From NCBI GenBank assembly GCA_030645615.1, contig JAUSNB010000035.1, forward strand, positions 160,987-205,367: DNA of 44,381 nucleotides, given 5' to 3'. Positions 20,459 to 27,834 of the stretch are shown one piece after another. Positions within the stretch are counted from its first letter, which is position 1; each line of letters begins with the position of its first letter. The notes under the pieces were generated by a model. It did not search any database and was not told the origin of the DNA. It was given only the letters and a program-made list of their open reading frames with translations. The stretch comes from Actinomycetota bacterium (GTDB taxonomy: Bacteria > Actinomycetota > Actinomycetes > S36-B12). Position numbers and translations under genes: made by a program.

Positions 20459-21898
20459 ATGATCTACGGCAACTTCATCGCGGGCGACTGGCAGCTGCCG
20501 GGCGCGAGCGGGACCTTCCCCGTGTACAACCCGGCCACAGGGGCCGTGGTCGCCGAGGTGGCATCGGCAACGGCAGACGACGTGCGCCGTGCGATCGACG
20601 GGGCCGAGGCCGTGCAGCCTGCCTGGGCGGCGATGCCGGCCATCGAGCGGTCGGCGATCATCCGCCGGGCCGCAGCCATCATGGTCGACCGGATCGATGA
20701 GCTCGCCGCCCTGCTTGTGCAGGAGCAGGGCAAGCCGCTTGCCCAGGCCAAGGGCGAGATCATGTACGGCGTCGGCTTCCTGGACTGGTTCGCCGAGGAA
20801 GGGCGTCGCGCCTATGGCATGACCATCCCGGCCAGCGTCTCCGAGAAGCGCATCATCATCACCAAGCAGCCGATCGGCATCAGCGCGGCGATTACGCCGT
20901 GGAACTTCCCATCGCTCCAGCTCCTGCGGAAGCTGGGGGCAGCCCTGGCAGCCGGGTGCCCGATGATCGCGAAGCCGGCCGAGCTGACCCCGCTGTCGGC
21001 CCTCGAGATCGGTCGCGCCTTCGAGGAGGCCGGCCTGCCCAAGGGCGTCCTCTCCGTCGTATGCGCGCCAGAGCCCTACGAGTTCACCGACGTCATCATG
21101 GCCGACCCGCGGGTCCGCGCCATCTCGTTCACCGGGTCCACCGAGGTGGGCAAGATCCTCATGCGCGCCTCCGCCGACACGATGAAGAAGGTCTCTCTCG
21201 AGCTCGGCGGCCAGGCTCCCACGATCGTCTTCGACGACGCTGACCTCGATGCGGTGGTCGTCGAGACCATGGCCTCGAAGTTCCGCAACATGGGCCAGAC
21301 CTGCGTGTCCGTCAACCGCATCTACGTCCACGCGTCCATAGCCGATGAGCTGGGGGCCAGACTGCAGGCAGCCATGGCCGCGCTGACCGTCGGTGACGGG
21401 CTGCACGAGCTGACCACCGTGGGGCCGCTGGTCGAGCCCGCAGCCATCGAGAAGGTCGAACGCCACGTCGCGGACGCGATCAGCAAGGGCGCCAAGGTAC
21501 TCGTGGGCGGCTCGCGCTCGTCCGGACTCGGCACCGACCAGTTCTTCGAGCCCACCCTCCTCATCGACGTCGACGAAACGATGCAGGTCATGCAGGAGGA
21601 GACTTTCGGCCCGGTGGCTCCACTGAGCGTCTTCACTGACGAGGACGACGTCGTCGCCCGTGCGAACGCAACTCCCTTCGGGCTGTCGGCCTACATCTTC
21701 ACGCGTGACCTCAACCGCGCCATCAGGGTGAGCGAGGCACTGGAGTACGGCACCGTCGGGATCAACGATTCCACCTTCTCGGCCGTCCAGGCACCCTTCG
21801 GCGGGTACAAGGAGAGCGGCCTCGGGCGCGAGGGCGGGGCCATGGGCCTCGAGGAGTTCATGGAGACGAAGTTCATCTCGATTGGCCACATTCGATGA
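20459..21898 (+). CDS. NAD(P)-dependent aldehyde dehydrogenase, succinate-semialdehyde-like
   Basis: This enzyme oxidises an aldehyde to its acid. Its 479 residues fit the family. Visible elements: ITPWNFPS (cofactor loop), AKPAELTPLSAL, SFTGSTEVGKIL, the general base Glu248 in ELGGQAP, the nucleophile Cys282 in GQTCVS, EETFGPVAPL and PFGGYKESGLGREGG. The sequence resembles the GabD/SSADH branch. It stands 42 bases after the zinc alcohol dehydrogenase, with an AGGGAAGG ribosome-binding site, so the pair likely converts an alcohol to an acid via the aldehyde. Confidence 0.92.
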   Translation: MIYGNFIAGDWQLPGASGTFPVYNPATGAVVAEVASATADDVRRAIDGAEAVQPAWAAMPAIERSAIIRRAAAIMVDRIDELAALLVQEQGKPLAQAKGEIMYGVGFLDWFAEEGRRAYGMTIPASVSEKRIIITKQPIGISAAITPWNFPSLQLLRKLGAALAAGCPMIAKPAELTPLSALEIGRAFEEAGLPKGVLSVVCAPEPYEFTDVIMADPRVRAISFTGSTEVGKILMRASADTMKKVSLELGGQAPTIVFDDADLDAVVVETMASKFRNMGQTCVSVNRIYVHASIADELGARLQAAMAALTVGDGLHELTTVGPLVEPAAIEKVERHVADAISKGAKVLVGGSRSSGLGTDQFFEPTLLIDVDETMQVMQEETFGPVAPLSVFTDEDDVVARANATPFGLSAYIFTRDLNRAIRVSEALEYGTVGINDSTFSAVQAPFGGYKESGLGREGGAMGLEEFMETKFISIGHIR

Positions 21899-21931
21899 GC
21901 GCCCGCACCCGATGAGGGAGCAAGTCCCCCC

Positions 21932-23074
21932 ATGGTGAACGCGGTCATCCTGGGCGCGGGCGAGTCGGACCGGACGCCGTTACCGGGGCGGACCGCCATC
22001 GACATGGGGGTTGAGGCGGCTCTGGGCGCCATCCGCGACGCTGGCTTGAAGATTGCGGACATCGACGGCGTGGTCACCGGATACTCCCTCGCCGAACGGC
22101 ACCTCGACTTCAGTGCCGATCTCGCCGAGAGCCTCGGCATCCGACCGATGTGGTCCCAGACCAACTCCAGGAGCGGCGCCACGGGCTCGTCCATCGTGGT
22201 AAACGCGGCCCTCGCCGTGCTCGGGGGCGCCTGCACCACGGCACTCGTGGTCTGGGCCGACAACCGGGTGTCGGGCAATCCGGACGACATGGCTGGTGCA
22301 CTGGCCGCGTCACTCTCCGCCTTCGAAGTGGCCTCAGGCCCGCTCATCACGACCCAGTACGGCCTGATCGCCCAGTCGTACATGTCCCGGTGGGGGGCGA
22401 CGGCCGAGGACCTCGCGTCCGTCGCCGTGCAGTTCCGCAAGCACGCCGGCCTGAACGAGCAGGCGAAGTACCGCGCACCCATCACCGTCGACGACGTGCT
22501 CAGCTCACCGATGGCATCCTCGCCTCTGCACCGGCTGGAGTGCGCGCTCGTGACGGACTACGGCGGCGCCGTCGTCGTCACCCGGTCCGACCGAGTCCCC
22601 GACGCACATGATCCCGTGCACATCCTCGGCTTCGGCGAAGCGCTCTCGCACTCGTCGATCCTGCGCAATCGCGACCTGTTCACGACCGGGCACACGGCCG
22701 CTGGGCGGTCGTCCTCGCTTGCCTTCGAGATGGCCGGACTGGGGCCAGCCGACCTCGACATGGCCCAGATCTACGACTGCTTCACGATCACCGTCCTCAT
22801 GCTCATGGAGGATTTCGGGCTGTGCGGCAGAGGCGAGGCGGGCGCCGCCGTCCGCGACGGCCTGCTCGACCGCGAGGGCCCGCTGCCGAGCAACACGAAC
22901 GGAGGGCTGCTTTCGAACGCGTCCGGCGGGATCCTTCACGTCACCGAGGCCGTCCGCCAGATGCGCGGCAACGCCGGCAGCCACCAACTGGCCCGGTGCC
23001 CGGAGACTGCCCTCGTGCATGGCAACGGCGGCATCCTCGGTGCCCAGACAACGATGATCCTGGGCCGACGATGA
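21932..23074 (+). CDS. Thiolase-fold protein lacking thiolase catalytic residues (Ltp2/SCP-x-like)
   Basis: The 380-residue protein has the thiolase fold: NAVILGAGESDRTPL opening, NAALAVLGGACTTALVVWADN and the IYDCFTITVLMLMEDFG segment of the SCP-x/Ltp2 branch. The usual nucleophile Cys is gone: the NSRSGATGSS stretch has Gly where others have Cys before S-T-G-S-S. The GHP histidine region reads SNASGGIL, and the C-terminal Cys-x-Gly loop reads HGNGGILGAQ. True thiolysis is therefore unlikely. Ltp2 proteins with such changes act with a DUF35 partner as retro-aldolases on beta-hydroxyacyl-CoA, and a DUF35 gene follows here, 21 bases downstream. Confidence 0.82.
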   Translation: MVNAVILGAGESDRTPLPGRTAIDMGVEAALGAIRDAGLKIADIDGVVTGYSLAERHLDFSADLAESLGIRPMWSQTNSRSGATGSSIVVNAALAVLGGACTTALVVWADNRVSGNPDDMAGALAASLSAFEVASGPLITTQYGLIAQSYMSRWGATAEDLASVAVQFRKHAGLNEQAKYRAPITVDDVLSSPMASSPLHRLECALVTDYGGAVVVTRSDRVPDAHDPVHILGFGEALSHSSILRNRDLFTTGHTAAGRSSSLAFEMAGLGPADLDMAQIYDCFTITVLMLMEDFGLCGRGEAGAAVRDGLLDREGPLPSNTNGGLLSNASGGILHVTEAVRQMRGNAGSHQLARCPETALVHGNGGILGAQTTMILGRR

Positions 23075-23095
23075 TTTTGGGAACGGAGGTGAACC

Positions 23096-23482
23096 ATGGC
23101 GATGGAGCCGGCCGCTGAGCTCTGGCATGAGTGGGCCCAGGGCCGCCTGTGCTTTCAGGAGTGCGACGCCTGCGAGGCGATCCAGCATCCCCCGGGTCCG
23201 GTGTGCGGCACCTGCCACTCGACGTCCCTGCACCTGGCCCCGTCGGACGGCCACGCTGCGCTCGTGTCGTGGTCGACCGTCCACCGCGCACCTGCTCCGG
23301 AGTTCGCCGCCGATGTTCCTTACACGATCGGACTGGTCTCGCTGCGCGGCGGCGCCCTTGTGCAGGCGCGCGTGCTGCCCGGCATGTCCCCCGAGGGGTG
23401 GGAGCCCGGCCTCCCGGCAACCTTGCGGCTTGGCGAGGTGGCCGGCCGGCCCCAGCCGGTGATCGACCGCGTGGGCGGTTAG
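23096..23482 (+). CDS. DUF35 zinc-ribbon/OB-fold protein (ChsH2 C-terminal-domain-like)
   Basis: This 128-residue protein has a rubredoxin-like zinc ribbon (CDACEAIQHPPGPVCGTC, two CxxC pairs) followed by an OB-fold (LVSWSTVHRAP, PYTIGLVSLRGGALVQARVL). Such DUF35 proteins bind acyl-CoA and form complexes with thiolase-fold partners; in steroid side-chain breakdown the pair is Ltp2-ChsH2. ATG 23096 has a strong GGAGG. Being last in the operon after the thiolase-like gene, it is probably that protein's obligate subunit. It ends overlapping the convergent FmdB-like gene by 4 bases. Confidence 0.85.
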   Translation: MAMEPAAELWHEWAQGRLCFQECDACEAIQHPPGPVCGTCHSTSLHLAPSDGHAALVSWSTVHRAPAPEFAADVPYTIGLVSLRGGALVQARVLPGMSPEGWEPGLPATLRLGEVAGRPQPVIDRVGG

Positions 23483-23886
23483 GCGGTCGGCGCGGGCGGA
23501 GCTGGGCTCGGGTGGTGGTTGTGCGTGATCGCGTCCTGCATCGTCAGGGGCTTCTCCGCCGCACGCGCCTCCTGGCGGGACAGCTCGCGCTCGATGGTCC
23601 GGTTGTCCCGCTGGTACTTCGCCACCCACATGCGACCGGCGCTCTCGGACATGTGGCACAGCCCAGGGACTTGCGGGTACTGCGTGCACAGGGACGCCTT
23701 GGGCGCCCGAGGCCCGGGCGCGTCCCCGGACGGGACCATCGCCCGACCGCTGAGCCCGACGGCCGAGAAGAGCCGGGCGGCAGGTGCCCCGCACGATGCG
23801 CACGGCACGTCATCCGGTGCCGGGCTGGCAGTCCAGCGCTCCTGCACGCCGCAGTCGGTGCACCTGTAGTCATTCAGTATGGGCAC
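23479..23886 (-). CDS. FmdB-type zinc-ribbon protein
   Basis: This 135-residue protein begins with the FmdB ribbon: PILNDYRCTDCGVQERW and VPCASCGAPAARLFSA, with two CxxC pairs binding zinc. The rest is low in recognisable motifs and ends in a Pro/Ala tail after HNHHPSPAP. FmdB-like proteins have been linked to amidase/formamidase gene regulation; a nitrilase gene lies at 34.0 kb, but the link is loose. It follows the lactonase-like gene by 9 bases and is probably co-transcribed with it. Confidence 0.75.
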   Translation of the reverse strand: MPILNDYRCTDCGVQERWTASPAPDDVPCASCGAPAARLFSAVGLSGRAMVPSGDAPGPRAPKASLCTQYPQVPGLCHMSESAGRMWVAKYQRDNRTIERELSRQEARAAEKPLTMQDAITHNHHPSPAPPAPTA

Positions 23887-23895
23887 GGCGCAGAC

Positions 23896-24687
23896 TCACT
23901 CGTAGCAGTAGGGGGCGTGCTGGTACTCGGCCCAGTCATCGGGATCGTGGTTGATCCAGACGCTGAGGTCCTCAGCCTCCGCCATCCGCTTGATCCGCAG
24001 GAGGCTGTGGACCGCGGACAGCGTGTCGACGTCCAAGGGGAAGGGCCACTCAAGGTCCAGCGCCGCCCGCAGGTGCACGGCGTCACCGGTGAGCAGGAAG
24101 GTCCGGTTGGCCAGCCGCACCTTCAGGCTCACCTCGCCGGGGGTGTGCCCGGGCGTCGAGAGGATGATGAGGCTGCCGTCGCCGAACAGGTCGTGGTCGG
24201 TCCCCTGAGGAACCTCTCGCCAGGTCCACTTCTTGTACTCGGCGACCTGCTCGGGGATGAAGCAGAAGTCGCCTAGCTTGGCCGGGAAGTGCGCGAAGGC
24301 AAGTTCGCCCGCCCCGGCGTAGAACGTCGCGTTCGGGAAGAGGTAGTGGCCGCCAGCGTGATCGAAGTGCAGGTGCGACGAGATCACGTGGGTGACGTCC
24401 GCGATCTTGTACCCGAGGGCCTCGATCTGCCGGTCGATGCGCTGGTCGACCGTGCCACCGAGGCCCAGGGCATCAGCGAGGTCCTTGCCGTAGATGCTCG
24501 CAGCATCCTCGATGGCGTCCGGGTGGATCCCCGTGTCGAACAGGACCAAGCCCTTCTGGTGCTCGATCAGGAAGGCGGGCATGGGGATGGTCACCTTGCC
24601 CGTGAGCCCGTACATCAGCGTGACGGCGTCGACGGTGAGCGTGGGGCAGTCCAGAGCCCACATCTTGCGAGCGAATCCCACTGACAT
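23896..24687 (-). CDS. Metallo-beta-lactamase-fold hydrolase, lactonase-like
   Basis: This di-metal hydrolase has 263 residues from ATG 24687, which has GGGAGG at good spacing. Metal ligands are His105, His107, Asp109 and His110 in SSHLHFDHAGG, the STPGHTPGEVS histidine, GDAVH and the late INHDP histidine. Overall order and length match N-acyl homoserine lactonase-like proteins, which open lactone rings. Next to sugar-type importer and dehydrogenase genes, it could hydrolyse a sugar or hydroxyacid lactone rather than a signal molecule. No signal peptide is present, so it acts in the cytoplasm. Confidence 0.82.
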   Translation of the reverse strand: MSVGFARKMWALDCPTLTVDAVTLMYGLTGKVTIPMPAFLIEHQKGLVLFDTGIHPDAIEDAASIYGKDLADALGLGGTVDQRIDRQIEALGYKIADVTHVISSHLHFDHAGGHYLFPNATFYAGAGELAFAHFPAKLGDFCFIPEQVAEYKKWTWREVPQGTDHDLFGDGSLIILSTPGHTPGEVSLKVRLANRTFLLTGDAVHLRAALDLEWPFPLDVDTLSAVHSLLRIKRMAEAEDLSVWINHDPDDWAEYQHAPYCYE

Positions 24688-24751
24688 GCTCTTTGCCTCC
24701 CGGTGTGCCGTGCCCGAGCGCCCAGCATCCCGAGGGGCCCGTCGGGAGAGC

Positions 24752-24790
24752 CGTGCCACTTTGGGACACCGAACGTCCGGAAATGGCACA
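24752..24790. promoter_or_regulatory. Two candidate regulator half-sites in the divergent lactonase/transketolase promoter
   Basis: CGTGCCACTTTGGGACA at 24752-24768 is an imperfect inverted repeat whose right half TGGGACA recurs upstream of other genes in this region. A second half-site TGGCACA lies at 24784-24790, its start 22 bases after the first, close to two helical turns. The 187-base region separates divergent genes, so both could be controlled here. Confidence 0.42.
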
Positions 24791-24874
24791 GCACGCAAGC
24801 CCGGATCGAGGGGACGATTCCCCCATGGTCGAACCGGGTCGAGTGGTGCTCGTTCCCGCCAACCGGAGGGGTCG

Positions 24875-25723
24875 ATGACCACAGTCGAGCGCGATGTCGA
24901 CCTGGCTGCCCTGCGCGAGCGTGCCTACCGACTTCGGTTGGCCATGCTCGGCATGGCTGCCGGGAAGGGCGAGGGTTACGTCGCCCAGGGCCTGGGCATG
25001 GCCGACTGCCTGGCCGCCCTCTACTTCCACGAGATGCGCTACGACTCGTCGCGGCCGGAGGCGCCGGACCGGGATCGCTTCCTGCTTTCTACGGGGCACT
25101 ACTCGATTGCGATGTACGCCGTGCTGGCGGAGGCGGGCTTCCTCGACCCGGCGGAACTGCCCACCTACGGCCTGAACGGCTCGCGGCTGCCGATGAGCAC
25201 GTTCGACGACCTCCCCGGCATCGAGATCGTCGGGGGGTCCCTCGGCCAGGGCCTGGGCCAGGCGGTGGGCATGGCGGTGGGCCTGCGCATCGACGCGAGT
25301 CCCGCTCGCGTGTTCTGCGAGGTCTCCGACGGAGAGCTCCAGGAGGGCTCGACCTGGGAGGCCTTGATGTCGGGGGCCACCTTCGGATGCGACAACCTTG
25401 TCGCGCTGTTCGACTGCAACGGCGTCCAGGCGGACGGCGCCGTCCACGTGGCACTCGAGCCGGTGGCCGACAAGATCGCGGCCTTCGGCTGGGACACCGT
25501 CGAGATTGACGGAAACGACATCGAGGCGGTCCTGGCCGCCCTGGCAGGCGCCCGTGCCTCGGACGGCCTGCCCAAGGCAATCGTCATGCGAACGACTCCC
25601 GGCTTCGGCATCCCCACGCTCATGCGCCGCGAACGCGCACACTTCGTTCGCATCCCCGATGACGAGTGGCAGGTCATGCGGCAGGAACTGGAGGCCGGCC
25701 GGCCGGAGGTGTCGCGTGTCTGA
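24875..25723 (+). CDS. Transketolase-like enzyme, N-terminal (TPP-binding) subunit
   Basis: This is a thiamine-diphosphate enzyme half of 282 residues corresponding to the first domain of transketolase. Visible: RLRLAMLGMAAGKGEGYVAQGLGMAD, STGHYSIAMYA with the cofactor His, GGSLGQGLGQAVGMA, and the diphosphate/Mg site DGELQEGSTWEALMSGA ... LFDCNGVQADG. The usual GDG begins with Ser here (SDG). ATG 24875 has GGAGGGG. Its stop overlaps the start of the C-terminal subunit gene, so a heteromeric enzyme is expected. The donor/acceptor sugars are unknown; apulose-type and dihydroxyacetone-type transketolases are among split members. Confidence 0.88.
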   Translation: MTTVERDVDLAALRERAYRLRLAMLGMAAGKGEGYVAQGLGMADCLAALYFHEMRYDSSRPEAPDRDRFLLSTGHYSIAMYAVLAEAGFLDPAELPTYGLNGSRLPMSTFDDLPGIEIVGGSLGQGLGQAVGMAVGLRIDASPARVFCEVSDGELQEGSTWEALMSGATFGCDNLVALFDCNGVQADGAVHVALEPVADKIAAFGWDTVEIDGNDIEAVLAALAGARASDGLPKAIVMRTTPGFGIPTLMRRERAHFVRIPDDEWQVMRQELEAGRPEVSRV

Positions 25724-26702
25724 GGCGCAGGAGATGGTCGGTCGTACGCGTGGCATGGGCGAGCTGATCGAGGTCGAGGGCAAGACCACCGAGTTGGCCC
25801 CTTTCGGCCACGAGCTGGCCGCGCTGGGCCGGGAGCGTCCCGAGGTGGTCGGGCTGACCGCCGACATGGGCCGCTACAGCGACATCCTTCCCTTCCGCGA
25901 CGCCCACCCCGATCGGTTCTTCAACGTCGGCATGGCCGAGCAGAACCTCATCGCGGTGTCGGCGGGCCTGGCCAAGGTCGGCAAGATCGCCTACTGCACG
26001 ACGTACTCGGTGTTCGTGACGCGACGGGCCTATGACTTCGTGGCCATTGCCTGCGCGCACTCCATGGCGAACGTCAAGATCTTCGCCGGCATGCCCGGCC
26101 TGGTGAATGGCTACGGGGCCACCCACCAGGCAACCGAGGACCTCAACATGATGCGCGGCATCGCCGACCTCACGGTGATCGACCCGTGCGACGCCACCGA
26201 GCTGCGCCAGGTCGTGCGAGCGGTGGCGGACATCCCCGGAACGGTGTACGTCCGGCTGCTGCGCGGCAACGTCCCGGTGGAACTCGACAGCTCGTATCGC
26301 TTCACGGTCGGCAGGGCCACCGAGCTGCGGCGCGGTGAACGCGTGGGGATCATCTCGACGGGGTACATGACCGCCCGGGCGCTGGACGCGGCCAAGGCGA
26401 CTGGTGCGCAAGGCATCAAGGCGGGCGTGCTGCACGTCCCCACCATCAAGCCATTCGACACTGCCGGAGTCCTGGACTTCGCCGGCCAGTACGACCGCCT
26501 GATCGTGGCCGAGAACCACAAGACCACCGGTGGCCTCGCGACACTCGTCATCGAGGCGATGTTCGATGCTGGCATGCTCAAGCCGGTCGAGCGGATCGGC
26601 CTCGCTGATTCCTTCTTCGAGTGTGGCTCGCAGGAGTACCTGGAGTCCCGCTACGAAGTGGACCTGCCCCGGTTCGTCCGGGCGATCCTCGCCAACGCCT
26701 AG
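25716..26702 (+). CDS. Transketolase-like enzyme, C-terminal subunit
   Basis: The 328-residue partner carries the pyrimidine-binding domain with FFNVGMAEQNLIAVSAGLA, where the Glu activates thiamine diphosphate, GLVNGYGATHQATED, and the C-terminal domain (GIISTGYMTARALDAA, IVAENHKTTGG). GTG 25716 overlaps the upstream gene by 8 bases and has GGAGG six bases before it, so the two subunits are translated together. ATG 25734 is a less likely start. The gene ends convergently with the GldA-like gene, overlapping 4 bases. Confidence 0.88.
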   Translation: MSEAQEMVGRTRGMGELIEVEGKTTELAPFGHELAALGRERPEVVGLTADMGRYSDILPFRDAHPDRFFNVGMAEQNLIAVSAGLAKVGKIAYCTTYSVFVTRRAYDFVAIACAHSMANVKIFAGMPGLVNGYGATHQATEDLNMMRGIADLTVIDPCDATELRQVVRAVADIPGTVYVRLLRGNVPVELDSSYRFTVGRATELRRGERVGIISTGYMTARALDAAKATGAQGIKAGVLHVPTIKPFDTAGVLDFAGQYDRLIVAENHKTTGGLATLVIEAMFDAGMLKPVERIGLADSFFECGSQEYLESRYEVDLPRFVRAILANA

Positions 26703-27805
26703 GCGCCGCTTCGGGTGCCGAGCCCGGCCAGGGCATCGACGCGCTGGACTGCCTCGATGAGGAGCGGCTCCGTGACCTCGATGGGGAAGTTGGCGAGGTG
26801 CGGGGCGCTCATCGTGTGCACCGCGATCTCGGCGAAAGCCCTGCCCACCGGCGCGTCGATCCCCAGGTCTGCCGAGCACACCGGAAGCCCGATGGCTCTC
26901 AGGAAGCCCATCAGGTCCGCGATCTCGGCATCTGCGCGACTCTCGGCGGCCAATTGCACCAGTGCGCCCCAGGCCACGTGATACCCGTGCGGCAGCCGTC
27001 GCGCACCGTCGACCCGCATGAGGCCTCGGGTGAGCGAGTGGGCCACCGACAGGCCCCCGTTCTCGAAGGCGAGGCCGCTCAGGAGGACCACGGCCTCCAC
27101 GGTCTGCTCGAGGGCGTCAGTCACGTTGCCCGACTCACAGTCGGCGACTGCCTGGATGGCGTGCTGGCGCAACGCTCGGTAACAGTCGTCGCCGATGGCA
27201 GTCGCGATCCTCAATGGCCGCGTGCCGAGAGGTGTCATTCCCGTCCCGGTAGCGCAGCCTTCCGCCTCGAACTTCTTCGCGATCGCGTCACCTATGCCCG
27301 CCCGCAGGAAGTCGGCCGGCGCCGCCGCGATGAGCGCTGTGTCGACGAGGACGAGCACCGGGTTCGACGGCAGGTGATCAACGGCGATGAGGGCATGGGT
27401 GTCGTCGTACATCGCGATCGCGCTGCTCGTCGGGCTGTCATTCGACGCGATCGTCGGGACCGTCACGACGGGCAGCGCCAGGCGCAGGGCGACGGACTTT
27501 GCGGCATCGAGGGCCTTGCCGCCTCCGACGCCGACCACGAGGTTTCCGGGCACGCCCTCGCAACCCCGCGCGAGTGCTTCAACGGCCTCGTACGTGATCT
27601 CCCCGTCGAGCGTGAGCACGTGCGGATCCAGGCCGGCGGCGGCCAGGGCGCCAGTTAGTCTCGCCCCAAGGAGGGCGAGCACCGGTGCGTCGGTCACCAC
27701 GATCGGCACCCGGCCGAACGGCGCGACCAACTCGCCCAGTCGCTCGATCGATCCGGGGCCCTGGACGTATCGGCTAGGGCTGGCGAAAACGCGCGCGGCG
27801 CTCAT
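26699..27805 (-). CDS. Metal-dependent polyol dehydrogenase (GldA-like)
   Basis: This group III, glycerol dehydrogenase-type enzyme has 368 residues from ATG 27805. It shows VVGVGGGKALDAAKSVA (dinucleotide loop), VPTIASNDSPTSSAIAMYDD, the metal ligands Asp in AGIGDAIAKKFEA and His in SVAHSL and PHGYHVAWG. Glycerol dehydrogenases oxidise glycerol or 1,2-diols to hydroxyketones such as dihydroxyacetone. Such ketones are plausible partners for the neighbouring transketolase; that link is inference. It is followed at the 5' side by the ABC fusion gene (29 bases) and is probably the last gene of the importer operon. Confidence 0.87.
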   Translation of the reverse strand: MSAARVFASPSRYVQGPGSIERLGELVAPFGRVPIVVTDAPVLALLGARLTGALAAAGLDPHVLTLDGEITYEAVEALARGCEGVPGNLVVGVGGGKALDAAKSVALRLALPVVTVPTIASNDSPTSSAIAMYDDTHALIAVDHLPSNPVLVLVDTALIAAAPADFLRAGIGDAIAKKFEAEGCATGTGMTPLGTRPLRIATAIGDDCYRALRQHAIQAVADCESGNVTDALEQTVEAVVLLSGLAFENGGLSVAHSLTRGLMRVDGARRLPHGYHVAWGALVQLAAESRADAEIADLMGFLRAIGLPVCSADLGIDAPVGRAFAEIAVHTMSAPHLANFPIEVTEPLLIEAVQRVDALAGLGTRSGA

Positions 27806-27834
27806 GCGGAGTCCGACGTTATGGTCACAGCGCG

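Noticed and set aside
20444-21889. 481-codon antisense frame across the aldehyde dehydrogenase gene
   Set aside because: A mirror of the coding frame caused by GC-rich third positions; no recognisable motif or ribosome-binding site.
23896-24687. Calling the metallo-beta-lactamase protein a quorum-quenching enzyme
   Set aside because: The HxHxDH motif fits that family, but the motif is shared by many lactonases and the neighbours are catabolic; signal degradation is not supported.
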